Position numbers and translations under genes: made by a program
Shown here: one piece after another, positions 44,101 to 52,902 of the stretch
Layout of the letters: every line of letters starts with the position of its first letter
Numbering within the stretch: position 1 is the first letter of the stretch
Assembly: GCA_037349105.1 (NCBI GenBank)
Contig: JAYJMM010000060.1
Span: forward strand, 124,501-188,500
Direction of reading: 5' to 3'
Source of the DNA: Limnomonas spitsbergensis
Taxonomy: Eukaryota; Chlorophyta; Chlorophyceae; Chlamydomonadales
DNA length: 64,000 bases
Notes under the pieces: generated by a model
Database searches by the model: none
Told to the model about the DNA's origin: nothing
The model's input: the letters and a program-made list of their open reading frames with translations, nothing else

Positions 44101-47100
44101 GCATCTGCTATGCATCTGTTATGCATCTGCCATGCAACTGCCATGCATCTGCCATGCATCTGCTATGCATCTGCCATGCATCTGCTATGCATCTGCCATG
44201 CATCTGCTATGCATCTGCCATGCATCTGCCATGCATCTGCTAGGGCCCAGCACTCCTGCAATTTACCTGGATCTCAGGAGCTGCTCAGGAGTCTCTGGCA
44301 GTGCTGTCCCGCTGATGAAGGGGCCGCAGCAGGCCTGCAAAGGGGTTTAGGTGTTTAGAGGTTTATAATCTAGGTTTAGGGGTTTATGGGTTTAGGGGTT
44401 TAGGGACGTGGAGGATGTGGAGGATCAGTCTCTGGCAGTGCTGTCCCGCTGATGAAGGGGCTGCAGCAGGCCTGCAAAGGGGTTTAGGGTTTAGGTTAAA
44501 GGGTTTGAGGGTTAAGGGATGTAGGGAATCAGTTTCAGGCTGGACCGTGCCAACGCTGTGGGAGGGGCGCGCCGCAGGCCTGCAAAAGAGAGGCGCAATA
44601 TGAGGGATATAGAACAGGGCTTTTGGGGGGGCGCCTGGAATTTATTATGGTTACCAGGAGTACCGGTAGCGAGTACTTGCGGAGTTCTGGGTGAAGATCT
44701 CACCACAGGCCTGCAAAAGACAGGTGCCTTATGAGGGATGTAGATCAGTGGTTTGGGGGGGGGCACTCGGAATTAATTTTGGTAACCAGAAGTAGCGAGC
44801 TCTTGCGGAGTTCTGGGTGAAGAGTTTGACGCAGGCCTGCAAAAGAGAGGCACATTACCGTAAAACGGGACAGCATGCGCGCACCTCTGCTTTGAATAAT
44901 TTATCAAAATCACCACGTTGGCAAAAAACACCCCATTCCGCGTAGCTGCGTTTTTTTTAAATAACAGTATTTTTAAAATACAGCAAAGTACATTGTGGCT
45001 GTATTGTGCAGCCGATCAGAATAAGGTAATTAAGGTCCGCGCTGCGCTTTTAGTCAGTCATAAAATCAACTCCGCGCAGCGCTTGCAGCCACACCGTTTA
45101 GTTGACTCGATCAAAACTTGTTTGATGCCCGAAAGAAAAGTACACCGTCAGGTAACAATGAACGGATGTCGAATCAATCAGTGGCGCGCTAGCGCATGTC
45201 AGTGCATTTTTAGTGCATTTAACGCAGTTTCAGTGCATTTTTAGTCATTTATAGTGCATTTCAATGCATTTCTAGTGCATTAATAGTGCATTTTATCGCA
45301 TTTTTAGTGCATTTCTAGTGCATTTCTAGTGCATTTCTAGTGCATTTCCAGTGCATTTCTAGTGCATTTCTAGTGCATTTTAACGCATTTTTAGTGCATG
45401 TATAGTGCATTTCTAGTGCATTTTTAGTGCATTTCTAGTGCATTTCTAGTGCATTTTAACGCATTTTTAATGCATGTATAGTGCATTTCTAGTGCATTTT
45501 AACGCATTTTTGGTGCATGTATAGTGCATTTCTAGTGCATTTCTAGTGCATTTTAACGCATTTTTAGTGCATGTATAGTGCATTTCTAGTGCATTTTTAG
45601 TGCATTTCTAGTGCATTTCTAGTGCATTTTAACGCATTTTTAATGCATGTATAGTGCATTTCTAGTGCATTTTAACGCATTTTTAGTGCATGTATTGTGC
45701 ATTTCTAGTGCATTTTAACGCATTTTTTGTGCATTTTTAGTGCATTTTAACGCTTTTCTAGTGCATTTTTTTTAGTTTGTACCAGAAGGCTACCGGTACT
45801 CCGCGCACACCCCAGGTGTTTTGGTGTTTTGGTCTGTGACGGACTGGCCGCGCATCCCTGGCGTGAATTCAAATCTTATTATTAAATCGCGCATCAACTC
45901 CGCGAACCTCCAAAAATAATTAATAGGCGAGTCTACGATATGAGCATTTGTTTGTGTTTGTGACATTCGAAATTAGTTTCGGTTACCAGAAGCAGGCGAG
46001 GAGTTGATGAGGGGTGCGCCGAGGGCGCTGAAAAATCCAGTGTTTCTTTTCGTGGGCACCAGACAGCGGCGGCCACCTACGATTGGGACACAATGTTGAC
46101 GGGAAGAACCCTAAACCCTACTCCCTTAATCCTAAACTAGGCCGGTGGCCCGGGCAGCAAGCACCTTGCTGCCCCAGACCCCCACGTACGCCGTAGCAAG
46201 TAGCTGAATCGTATCTGAATCGTAGCTTAAGCATGCTGAAAGGAGACTGCCGAAATCTCACCCCGATCCTATCATCCTAATTAATTTCTTTGTTTCTCTT
46301 TACCGCGCGGGACTGGACCTCGGCTTCGCTGAACTTGCTTTTGTTCCAACTTTGGTTACGAATCGGAACCAGTCACCATTTAACGAGGACTTATGATTAC
46401 TGTAAATTTGCTTTGCCTTCCCTCACAATCCATGTTGTTGTTTGGGGTTAAGGGATCCACGAAATTCCTAATCATTGGTTCTCAACGCCAGAGTTCAGTT
46501 AGGAAATAAGAGTTCTGGCCTCGGTTTTGGCCGAAAGTTTGCCCTGAGGACAGCATAAAAAGAAATCATTTTTCATGCCCGAGGGAAGGCAAATCAAATC
46601 TACGGTATGAGGGATAGAGGATCAATCTCTGGCCGAACTGATCGTCCGCTGGACCTCCCGGCCCAATCGATATTGCAACGTATGGATGGCCTGGGATGCT
46701 TTGGGCGGGCGCCCCCGCCGCGGGGCTTGGGTCGGTATGCCCTGTTGCTTGAGCTGCCGGCCAAAGGCCGGTCAATGCCATGCCCCCACCTGCCCTGTTG
46801 CAGTCGAGCAGGCAGGGTGGGTAGCGTGGGACGCAAACAGGGCTGGTCCCCACTGCAGGGGGTATGCGGGCGCTTTGGGTAGGCATTATAAACTGTATAT
46901 TTGATTGATCGTAGTGTCAGTCCATTTTCGTTTTATTCTGAGTTCGTCTTTTGTGTCGAAACCTTCTTTTGCCTCAGTCACGCTGTTCGTTTTATTGGTT
47001 CGTTTTTCTGATGGGAGGCTGATCTTTTTCAAATCAATTATGGTTGTCTCCCCAGAACCACTTAAAAATAATTATAAATCAACCACTGGTTCGTTTTGCC

Positions 47101-50100
47101 CCAAAACTAGTTGAAAGTATTCATCGCTTCGTTTTCTGTTCGTTCCAGATGCTCAAATACCTCTCCTAAGGTCACTTTTAGGCACTTGCCGTTCACACAT
47201 CCCTCATCAAAAAGCGTTCCATACCAGAGCAGCAAGGTCCTTGGCCCGCTGGATTATGGGCGAGTGTGAGGCCCTGAAAGTATCGAGATGCAGAGACCAG
47301 CTTTTTACTGCGACTGGGCCTAGCCTTCTCCGAGACGGGGCAGGTGCGGTGCGGGGGCGGGGCCGCTCTAAGATAATCTGGAAATCCGTATCGACTGGTG
47401 CAGTTGCAGGTGCTATGACACCAGCTATGGCTGTTGTTGCTGGTCCTGGTAGAGTCACTGGTACTATCTGATGCATCGCATCTGGTGCCCGCATCTTGCC
47501 TTCGCCTTGGCGAATGACTCAGCAAAAGAGAGCTGCCTTTTCATGAAACAAGATGCATTTTGATACGATGACAGCGACGAAACGCTGCCAATAGTGTGAA
47601 CAAAGCTGCGCTCTGTGATGGCGATTTTTGAGGGTTTGGGGCGAAAAAATATCCGTTGTATGGATCGTTTTCCGGTTTTGGTATAAAATAATCAGCGAGA
47701 TCATCCATTCGTTTTCTTGACAAACGATGCATAAAACAAGTTCGGACTGACACTACGGTACATTCCCTCGGTTCCACACTACGGTACATTCCCTCGGTTC
47801 CAAAGTTTCAGTTCCTTTCATGCAGCCCTGGGGGCGAAATCAATTTTGTATTGCTGCCCTCTGGGCAGATTTTCCTTCAGATCTATTTCGTTCCCTCGGC
47901 ATTGGAACTTTGCTTAATGTCAGTCCCGCAAGCCCGATGGCCATCCCTCACCCAAAATAATGATCATTAAATGATTATTACATGATTATTAAAGAGCTCG
48001 CAGACACTACCCTCACCCCCACACAACATACATCATATAGGAAAGCCTATTCGAATCTACAGTACCAAATAGTAATAAGAGGGCCCATACCAGTGTCGTC
48101 TTTTACAGATTTTAGGACTTGATTTCTAGGATCCAGGGGTGTGAATAAGTGTGTCCGAGAGGGGAAAGTGTGGGCGTGAAACCAGGGAGCGTTATATACT
48201 AAAAAAGTTTACAGACGCTCTACCCTTTCGGGTATAGCCCCCCTCGCCCTGCCTGGGTCGAGGGCAGGGCTGGTCCCCGCTTTCAGGAGGCTTCCCGCTT
48301 TCTTGTTTACATTGTTAGTGTTATACTGCATTCTACTAAATTTAAAAAGGGTATGTAGACTCCCTACCCTCCCGGGTTTAGACCCCCTCCGCCCTCGACC
48401 TGCCTTATACGCGGACAGGGCTGGTCCCCGCTTCTCGGGGGGGCTTATCTTGTTCATTTTTTTAGTGTTATACTGCATTCTACTAAATTTAAAAAGGGTA
48501 TGTAGACTCCCTACCCTCCCGGGTTTAGTGTTATATTAAATTATACTAAATCATAAAAGGGTCTGAAGACTTTCTGCCCTCTCGGGTTAGACCCCCTCGG
48601 CCCTCGACCTGCCTGGTACGCGGACAGGGCTGTCCCAGCCGGGTCCCAGCCGTGACAGCCCTTGGGGGGCAGCTGGGTGGCCGTCAGAAGGAAAGATTCA
48701 GCGTTTCGTTTTTCGTGACTCGGCTACATGTCAGCTACATGTCAGCTACACTCATGCCACTAGCGAGAGGCCCCGTTTATGGCACGTCAGCCAAACTGCC
48801 CTGGGCACCAGTTGTAGGCACCTGTCCTGGCTTGGCCTCAAACGGGCCTTTGGCTTGCGCGGGGCGGCTTGCCGAAAGGTGGAACCGTAGCCGAAAAGAT
48901 GAACAGTGTGCTGCGTGGAACCATCACGCCTAGACCGGCCTCTACCATGGTGAGGCCTGAGCAGCTTGTGCATTGCATGTACTGTACACGGTGCACTGCG
49001 TGTACTGTACACGGTGCACTGCTTGTACTGTACACGGTGCACTGATTGTACTGCACGCGGTGTACTGCTTTTATTGTACGCGTTGTACTGCTTATAATGT
49101 ACTCGCAGCACTGCTTGTACTGTACGCGGTGTACTGCGTGTATTGTACGCGGTGTAATGCTTGTACTGTCCATGGTGTACTGCACGTACTGTACGCGGTA
49201 TACTGCTTGTACTGCGTTGTATGCAGAGTACTACTTAAGCATGTGCTTCCGCGCGACGTGGCAGCGGCAGGCCATGATGGAGCTGATTTAAGGGAGCAGG
49301 GAGTGCCTCTTCCGTCTGGGACCGGAATCAAGGTCCTATGTTCAAACGAGCCCTAGGGGGCCCATAACAGTGATTATTTGAAGGCGTGGTATAACACGAA
49401 TCGTGGTTAAACGGGGGGTAATCAACCCTGGTCATCGTGGTAAAACCTAGGTTCTTGAATTTTGCAATCGTGACTGGTCATTTTGTCATAACAGCCCTTC
49501 AGACAACTTCGGGTTTAAACCCTGAACCCTAAACCCTAATATTCGGGCCCCATAAAATATACCGTTGATTTCATTTGCCTCCCTTCCTTATTAACGTTGC
49601 TCGGGGTTGCTTGATCCATGAATTTGCTAATTATCGATTGTCAGCACCACGTCGGTTATGAAGAGTTATTGTCGATAAGTTGCCTTGATGGCAGCAATGA
49701 AAGAAATCATTCCTTTGCGTTTTACAAGGGGGGGCGAATCGAATCCATGGTTAAGCTCTTTGTGCTCTTACCCGACGGGCCTCAAATGATTTGCGAGGAC
49801 CCACGCGGGTATGGGTGGGGGGGGTCGTACATCAAGCGCTTGGGCTAGGGTAACTGGGGTCAACAGGCAAGCCCTGTTGCCTGAGCTAACAGCCAATGGC
49901 CGGTTCAGGTACGAATTGTCCCCACCTGCCCTGTCGCGGCCGCCCAGCGGCCTGCTCAAGGTGGGGTCTTGTGCGCAGTGTCCCTTTTATCGGCGGCGAT
50001 TCCACCTTCGGCAGGCCGCTTTTTAGCGGACGCCAAAGGCCCGATTGAGACCCAACCAGGGCCGGCCTGTACCTGGTCCCCAAGGCAGTTTGGCTGCATG

Positions 50101-50706
50101 CCACAATTGGGCCCTCTAGCCAGAGGCCAGATTGTAGCTGACATGTAGCGGAGTCAAGAAGAAGAAAAAACTGCTTGCGTGCACGAAACTACACAATGAC
50201 GTGTGCCATCAGTCTAAAGGGCTTGGCACCTATGGCCATGGACTGAAGGTGGTGGGGAGGATGGGCCCTCCTGCCATGCATGCCGCCCATGGCATGGCAT
50301 GGCATGGCCTAGCATGGCGGGGCATGGGGGTGAAGCAGTTGGGCTTTCTCGTCCTTATTCTCCCCTTGGCTACCCTACCCTGGAACTTCCCCCCCTACTG
50401 GTAAGCACCTACCTGGTAGACGGCTCCAGAACCGCAAGGGCAGTTTTTAGCGGGGTCGATCACGTTCGCGGCCTTCACCGGCGGGCCGAAACCTTTGCTT
50501 TGCTTTACGGCCGAGGTCCTTCCGAGCCGTTGGGCTGGACGTGTCGTCGTGGGAAGTGCCTCGAACATTCCATTTTGAATTGCGATAGGCTGTAGCAGGT
50601 GCGGCCTGCTGCTCGCGGGTCTCGAGACTCGAGGTGTGGTAAGGTCATGTACCCCTGGGCAGCTCTTTTGCGAGTGGCAACGGAGGGTTTTCACACATGC
50701 TCGCAT
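25975..50706 (-). CDS. YchJ/UPF0225-like SEC-C domain protein, 5 exons, complete
   Basis: Exons: 50706-50413, 44334-44267, 37446-37332, 34105-34025, 26100-25975. Phases 0, 2, 0, 0 match at every GT-AG junction, giving 227 residues and stop TAA. Residues 1-80 are Ser/Thr/Arg-rich without acidic clusters, like a plastid or mitochondrial transit peptide. C89-P-C91-G-S-G-A-V-Y-Q-A-C100-C101 is the SEC-C zinc motif, followed by GPFISG, PETPEQLLRSRYSAY (111-125) and FIADTTHADS, the hallmark start of the YchJ NTF2-like domain. CRGLEIL, WYITFK and ERSRFLKAGGQWQYM complete the domain. Bacterial YchJ has this order in roughly 150 residues and its biochemical role is unknown; plant and algal homologues carry an organellar leader. 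Met50706 is the first Met of the open frame; a start at the later Met in MFEALP would shorten the leader. Confidence 0.93.
26205..26350 (-). repeat. GTACCG-rich dispersed element, copy
   Basis: Inverted relative to 55930-56100: GACGGACTGGTAAGAAAATG, CGGTAAATGGTACAGG and GATTTGGGCCC. Confidence 0.65.
26535..26735. repeat. GGTACGGTACAGCCAAACAG tandem repeat
   Basis: Three to four units of about 38 bp around TATGCTGGTACGGTACAGCC, related to the GTACCG dispersed family. Confidence 0.75.
26771..26868 (-). mobile_element. SINE-like element, copy
   Basis: On the minus strand it runs from GGTAACGGCGCGGATGTGGC to a GTAGCTTTCTTTC tail. Sister copies at 53295-53390 (plus), 54255-54345, 56848-56940 and 63103-63190. 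No clear Pol III box was identified, so the SINE class is inferred from the tail and size. Confidence 0.6.
26880..27040 (-). repeat. Decayed copies of the YchJ exon 4 donor region
   Basis: Two copies (about 26888-26930 and 26970-27030) of GCACCTTGAAGGTGATGTAC-type sequence from the exon 4 end, 7 kb from the true exon on the far side of the 40-bp array. Confidence 0.75.
27265..33690. repeat. 6.4 kb minisatellite of 36-41 bp units in YchJ intron 4
   Basis: About 160 units with GCACAGAAATGCACCGTTTA, GACCAG and a G-rich tail of variable length (GAAGGGGAGGAGGGA, GGAAGGGGGAAGGA, GGAAGGGGGGGGA). Open frames on both strands are artefacts. Confidence 0.97.
33880..34022 (-). repeat. Copies of the YchJ exon 4 donor region adjoining the true exon
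   Basis: 33905-33960 carries CGCACCTGGAAGGTGATGTA with a valid G|GTGCGG-like context. The short CATTTCAGCTGCCACC repeat links it to the true exon. Confidence 0.8.
34025..34105 (-). CDS. YchJ-like exon 4
   Basis: Acceptor TTACAG|AGGCGC, donor TTCAAG|GTGCGG. It encodes RRMDCRGLEILKQEEG and ends EWYITFK, the (W/M)xGLEIL strand of the family. Confidence 0.92.
34230..36265. repeat. 51-bp array with TTTAGGG-like core in YchJ intron 3
   Basis: About 40 units with AATTGCAGTTAAAACACC, TAGATTAGGGTTTAGGGT and CTAGGGTTRCCGCTGA. On the minus strand each unit has CTGCAATTTAG- or CTGCAATTCAG-type acceptor-like ends. Confidence 0.95.
36365..36540 (-). repeat. Two decayed copies of the YchJ exon 3 donor region
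   Basis: About 36368-36435 retains SKDVTVTRAVNICAVKATQ-like coding (compare SKEFTGTRATYISAVKATQ). A second copy at 36450-36530 is more decayed. Confidence 0.85.
36540..37330 (-). repeat. Array of exon 3 donor sites fused to telomere-like TTAGGG repeats
   Basis: About 18 units of GTTTAGGGTTAAGGGTT followed by WACCTGCGTTG. On the minus strand CAACGCAG|GTWAAC reproduces the true junction GCAACGCAG|GTACAA. Confidence 0.92.
37332..37446 (-). CDS. YchJ-like exon 3
   Basis: Acceptor CACCAG|GTACAG, donor ACGCAG|GTACAA. It encodes YSAYFSKNSNFIADTTHADS and then KEFTGTRATYISAVKATQ. Confidence 0.93.
37595..38045. repeat. GGGCGGGCAGGC array
   Basis: Irregular GGCGGGCGGGCAGGC units with GGCATGAGGGCGG every 50-60 bp. 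It follows a stretch resembling the exon 3 polypyrimidine tract. Confidence 0.93.
38145..38205 (-). repeat. Decayed copy of the YchJ exon 3 acceptor region
   Basis: Plus GTCGAAGAAGGCGCGTTACC and GGGGGGAGCAGG parallels the true junction CTGAAGTAGGCGCTGTACC and GGGGGGAAGAGCAGG. Confidence 0.75.
38190..43475. repeat. 5.3 kb minisatellite of 58-bp units in YchJ intron 2
   Basis: About 91 units with GCAGGCAGGCTGCAGACGGG, ATGGGGGGGAGCAGG and TGGGGGAGCGGGCGGG. Variants are GTTAGGGAG/GAGAGGGAG and GCAGAC/GCAGTC. Very G-rich on the plus strand. Open frames repeat every 58 codons and have no domain. Confidence 0.97.
43480..43525 (-). repeat. Decayed copy of the YchJ exon 2 donor region
   Basis: GATTCAGGAGCAGCTCCGG then AGTCTTCGG parallels the exon 2 end GATCTCAGGAGCTGCTCAGG then AGTCTCTGG. 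Confidence 0.65.
43626..43785 (+). repeat. LINE 3'-end fragment, copy 2
   Basis: CAGCTACATGTCAGCTACAT start, AATCGGGCCTTTGGC and CTGCCGAAG; inverted relative to copy 1. Confidence 0.55.
43826..44255. repeat. 11-bp minisatellite (CATGCATCTGC) beside an exon 2 donor copy
   Basis: About 35 units at 43855-44240. The left flank GCAATCCACCTGGATCTCA copies the exon 2 donor region GCAATTTACCTGGATCTCA at 44258-44276, so the array lies between the two. Confidence 0.93.
44267..44334 (-). CDS. YchJ-like exon 2
   Basis: Acceptor TTTGCAG|GCCTGC, donor ATCCAG|GTAAAT. It encodes ACCGPFISGTALPETPEQLL and then RS; Cys-Cys completes the zinc site. Confidence 0.93.
44335..44855 (-). repeat. Four copies of the YchJ exon 2 acceptor region
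   Basis: The copy at about 44430-44495 is nearly intact and would encode ACCSPFISGTALPET (Gly to Ser). Others around 44555-44590, 44690-44722 and 44820-44852 keep GCAGGCCTGCAAAAG. Telomere-like GGTTTAGGG runs lie between. Confidence 0.88.
45185..45775. repeat. TAGTGCATTTC 10-12 bp minisatellite
   Basis: About 50 units of AGTGCATTTCT with AACGCATTTTT and ATGTATAGTGC variants in YchJ intron 1. Confidence 0.96.
45776..46400. other. Intronic sequence, nothing recognised
   Basis: No exon, repeat array or RNA gene seen apart from a short CCCTAAACCCTACTCCC tract at 46107. Confidence 0.4.
46405..46610 (+). mobile_element. MITE-like element, copy 2 (best preserved)
   Basis: Ends TTTGCCTTCCCTCAC and GAGGGAAGGCAAATC are inverted repeats. 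The interior shares TTTGGGGTTAAGGGAT and TTTGCCCTGAGGACAGCAT with the other copies. No coding capacity. Confidence 0.78.
46610..46880. repeat. Dispersed GGCCGGT-rich repeat, copy 1
   Basis: CCCTGTTGCTTGAGCTGCCG, AAAGGCCGGTCAATG and CCCACCTGCCCTGT recur at 49870-49940 in related form. Confidence 0.6.
46880..48190. other. Intronic sequence, no exon recognised
   Basis: Contains a 25-bp exact tandem duplication at about 47750-47800 (ACACTACGGTACATTCCC). An open minus-strand frame at 47494-47207 has no recognisable domain and does not fit the YchJ exon chain. Confidence 0.4.
48190..48640. repeat. Three-copy tandem repeat of about 170 bp
   Basis: Units share AGTGTTATACTGCATTCTAC, TAAATTTAAAAAGGGT, CTACCCTCCCGGGTTTAG and GACAGGGCTGGTCCCCGC. 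Confidence 0.85.
48721..48900 (+). repeat. LINE 3'-end fragment, copy 3
   Basis: CAGCTACATGTCAGCTACA duplicated at the start, then CTCAAACGGGCCTTTGGC and GGCTTGCCGAAAGGTGG. Confidence 0.55.
48965..49230. repeat. 24-bp minisatellite (TGTACTGTACGCGGTG)
   Basis: About 11 units of ACTGCTTGTACTGTACGCGG with CACGG and CATGG variants. Confidence 0.94.
49560..49755 (+). mobile_element. MITE-like element, copy 3
   Basis: Begins ATTTCATTTGCCTCCC and ends GGGGGGCGAATCGAAT. The interior TTGCTCGGGGTTGCTTGATC and TAATTATCGATTGTC match copies 1 and 4. Confidence 0.65.
49860..50165 (-). repeat. Dispersed GGCCGGT repeat followed by LINE 3'-end fragment, copy 4
   Basis: 49870-49940 matches 46740-46800. 49990-50165 ends AGATTGTAGCTGACATGTAG, resembling the LINE end GGAATGTAGCTGACATGTAT at 52643-52662. 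Confidence 0.6.
50413..50706 (-). CDS. YchJ-like exon 1 (transit peptide and SEC-C cysteines)
   Basis: 98 codons ending NCPCGSGAVYQ at donor TACCAG|GTAGGT. The leader has TTPRVSRPASSRPH and a basic stretch AVKQSKGFGPPVKAANV. Confidence 0.92.
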
Positions 50707-50890
50707 CTTGAATAATCCTTTGAGGGTGACAGTATCGACGGGCGAAGACTCCTTGAGATTCGTCGCGATGTCCGCTGTTTACTGGGTCATATAGTTTGTA
50801 TGGGAAAGAGTGTGGGGTTGAAAACGGGGTGCATCGAGGCGATTTCGTATGTGCTGACTTCAGTGGGCTTGCACGCTTCTGACTGACACT
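50707..50890. promoter_or_regulatory. Putative 5' flank/promoter of the YchJ-like gene
   Basis: Short region between Met50706 and the LINE. No TATA box or other element can be named. Assigned by position only. Confidence 0.3.
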
Positions 50891-52680
50891 TCTGCAGCAG
50901 CAGCAGTTAATGGCTATCCCTCGGACCCTGTGGCCTACACTGCGGGCACCCGGCAGGGATGCCCCCTAGCCCCCATTCTCCAGTCTCCACCTCCGCATAG
51001 CATGCATGGGCACTTCACTTTTCCTGCATTCCAAGGCTCCACACTTGCGACGCGGTAGGCGTGGAGGTTCGGCATGGGAAGGTCCTTGTAGGTGACCAAT
51101 ATGCTGATGATGCCCACCCCCTCCTGAATGAAATCCCTCCCCCCCCTCCATGTTCAATCTTTCCTTCATACCATGGCGATTTTCGCCCGTGCGTCGGGGC
51201 AGCACCTCAACACCTCCAAAACATGCCTCCCCCCTGTGAGTGACCTCGATGCATTGGGGCCTAGGCCGCTAATGGTTGAGAACCTCACTGTGGTCCCGAC
51301 CTCCACGTCCCTGGGCATTGCGTTTTGCTCAGACACTTCTGAGCCTAACCCCCACATGGCATGGGATGCGAAAATGGCGTCTGTGAAGGCCTCCTACAGT
51401 ACCGTCTCCAAACTCCCACTCTCCACCTTTGGCCGAGCTATGGCAGGCTTTGGCTATGGCACTCCCCGCATCCTCTTCCATGCTGAACATGGCGCCCTCC
51501 CCACACCACTTCTCCACACACTCCACCATTGGACATCCAGCCTCATTGACAGGGGGGCGGCTCCTCTGCCAGATCTTGTCATGGGGCTACCCCGCCACCC
51601 CCATCCCCAGTGTAGGCCTGGAATGCACTCGCGCCCCCTTCCGGGGAAGCCCAAGAAGGGCGGGTATGGGCGCCATTTCTTGGGCGGCTCATCTCCTTGC
51701 TCGAGGTTTTGCCCATGCCCGGCGCCTCCCAGCATGTACTGCGGGCAACATGGGCGTGCTCTTCCCTGGGCGCCTCCGCCGCCTCAGTGTAGCCATGGAA
51801 TGCAACCCAGAGAGGGATCTCATACTTGAGGAGGAACTCCTCCTCACTGTCACACCTTGTCGGCCGCTCTGGATCAAGCTCGCTGAAGATCTCCTCCACC
51901 ATTCTTGCCCCTCCACTCCCCCCCTCTCGCTCTCTTCACTTCGGCCCTCACCAATGACCAGGAAGTGGCCTCTTGCCTTCTCCCATGGCCCCCCATCCCC
52001 TGTGCTTCCTATGGCCCCTCTCTCAATCCGCTCTTGCAATTGAGCTCCTCGCTCCACGCCGTACGGTTGCCTGGCCGGTCAAACTGCAGCCTCCACCTCC
52101 CCCCCATCTCCCCCACCACCCATACTTTGGGTTGCGGGTTTTGCTTCCATCCGTGTCAGGGACCTCTGACCTCCTTCTGACCTCCTTCTGACCTCCTTCT
52201 GACCTCCTTCTGACCTCCTTCTGACCTCCTTCTGACCTCCTTGAAACGCTCAAATCCCTGTGGGGTCTCCGGTCCGACCCTAAACCCCCGTTGCAAATAT
52301 ACCCTCTGGCGCTTGAACCTGAATGGCGTGAAGGCAGATGGTGGCCATGATGTCGCTTTCAACCAGCCTTGCCAATACGGTTGTCGTCCTGGACCCCAAG
52401 ACCCGGCAGCACCCCCCTTCCACCAAGCGTATTCTCTCCGAGCACACTGCTTCTGGAGCTGCCCTCTTGCCCAAGCTGTGGTGGCACAGCCAGTGGGGGC
52501 CCTCCCGCCTGGTCCTCCACTCACGTTCGCGGATGTTTGGCTTTTCCAACCCCCATCTGCCCACCACATCAACCCTGGTGTAGGGGCTTTAGTCTGCAGG
52601 GTCGCCCTCCATGCTATGGAGCTCGGGCGCCTAGCTAGCAGCCGGAATGTAGCTGACATGTATCTAAATCATGAAAAATA
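50890..52680 (+). mobile_element. Decayed LINE, RT domain and C-terminal zinc-type region
   Basis: Plus-strand RT motif B TAGTRQGCPLAPIL at about 50935-50985 and motif C QYADDAHPLL (YADD codons 51100-51111). The connection domain is at 51160-51560 (SGQHLNTSKTCLPP, LGIAFCSDTSEPNPHMAWD, GRAMAGFGYGTPRILFHAEH), then GMGAISWAAHLLARGFAHAR at about 51660-51720. The C-terminus RAHCFWSCPLAQAVVAQPVG lies at about 52425-52490. Motifs occupy different frames, so it is inactive. The 5' RT part and endonuclease are missing (5' truncation). An 11-bp array (GACCTCCTTCT, about 9 units, 52158-52240) lies inside it. Confidence 0.87.
52158..52240. repeat. 11-bp tandem repeat GACCTCCTTCT inside the LINE
   Basis: About eight near-perfect units. 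Confidence 0.95.
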
Positions 52681-52842
52681 AAACAATGATATTTGACCTA
52701 TCAAGCTTGATGGGCGGCCATCAGAGAGAATTTAGTTGCAGAAGTCACCCAAAACGACAAACAAGTCCAAAATATTTTAACTAAATGATTACGACTGTTT
52801 TGGCAAAGGTGCTCAGCAAAATACATTGGATGAAATAAACAT

Positions 52843-52902
52843 TCAAATTCCCTTGGCTCCCAACTGCTTGGCCTTCCACTCCTCCAGCCGCATCTGAGAC
52901 TC
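52843..52902 (-). CDS. GCVT-like terminal exon 10
   Basis: Acceptor CTGCAG|GAGTCT, stop TGA at 52845-52843: ESQMRLEEWKAKQLGAKGI. The 3' UTR probably extends toward 52690, facing the LINE tail. Confidence 0.85.
   Translation of the reverse strand, partial: ESQMRLEEWKAKQLGAKGI

Noticed and set aside
43687..44358. Cys/His-rich plus-strand protein (CHASAMHLPCI repeats)
   Set aside because: An 11-bp array reads in all frames. It lies in the intron beside YchJ exon 2.
44430..44495. Alternative YchJ exon 2 (ACCSPFISG)
   Set aside because: Has the acceptor but no donor before the sequence degenerates; treated as a decayed copy.
47193..47525. Additional YchJ 5' exon or separate gene
   Set aside because: No recognisable domain, no fitting phase, and the CPCGSG exon at 50413-50706 already joins perfectly to exon 2.
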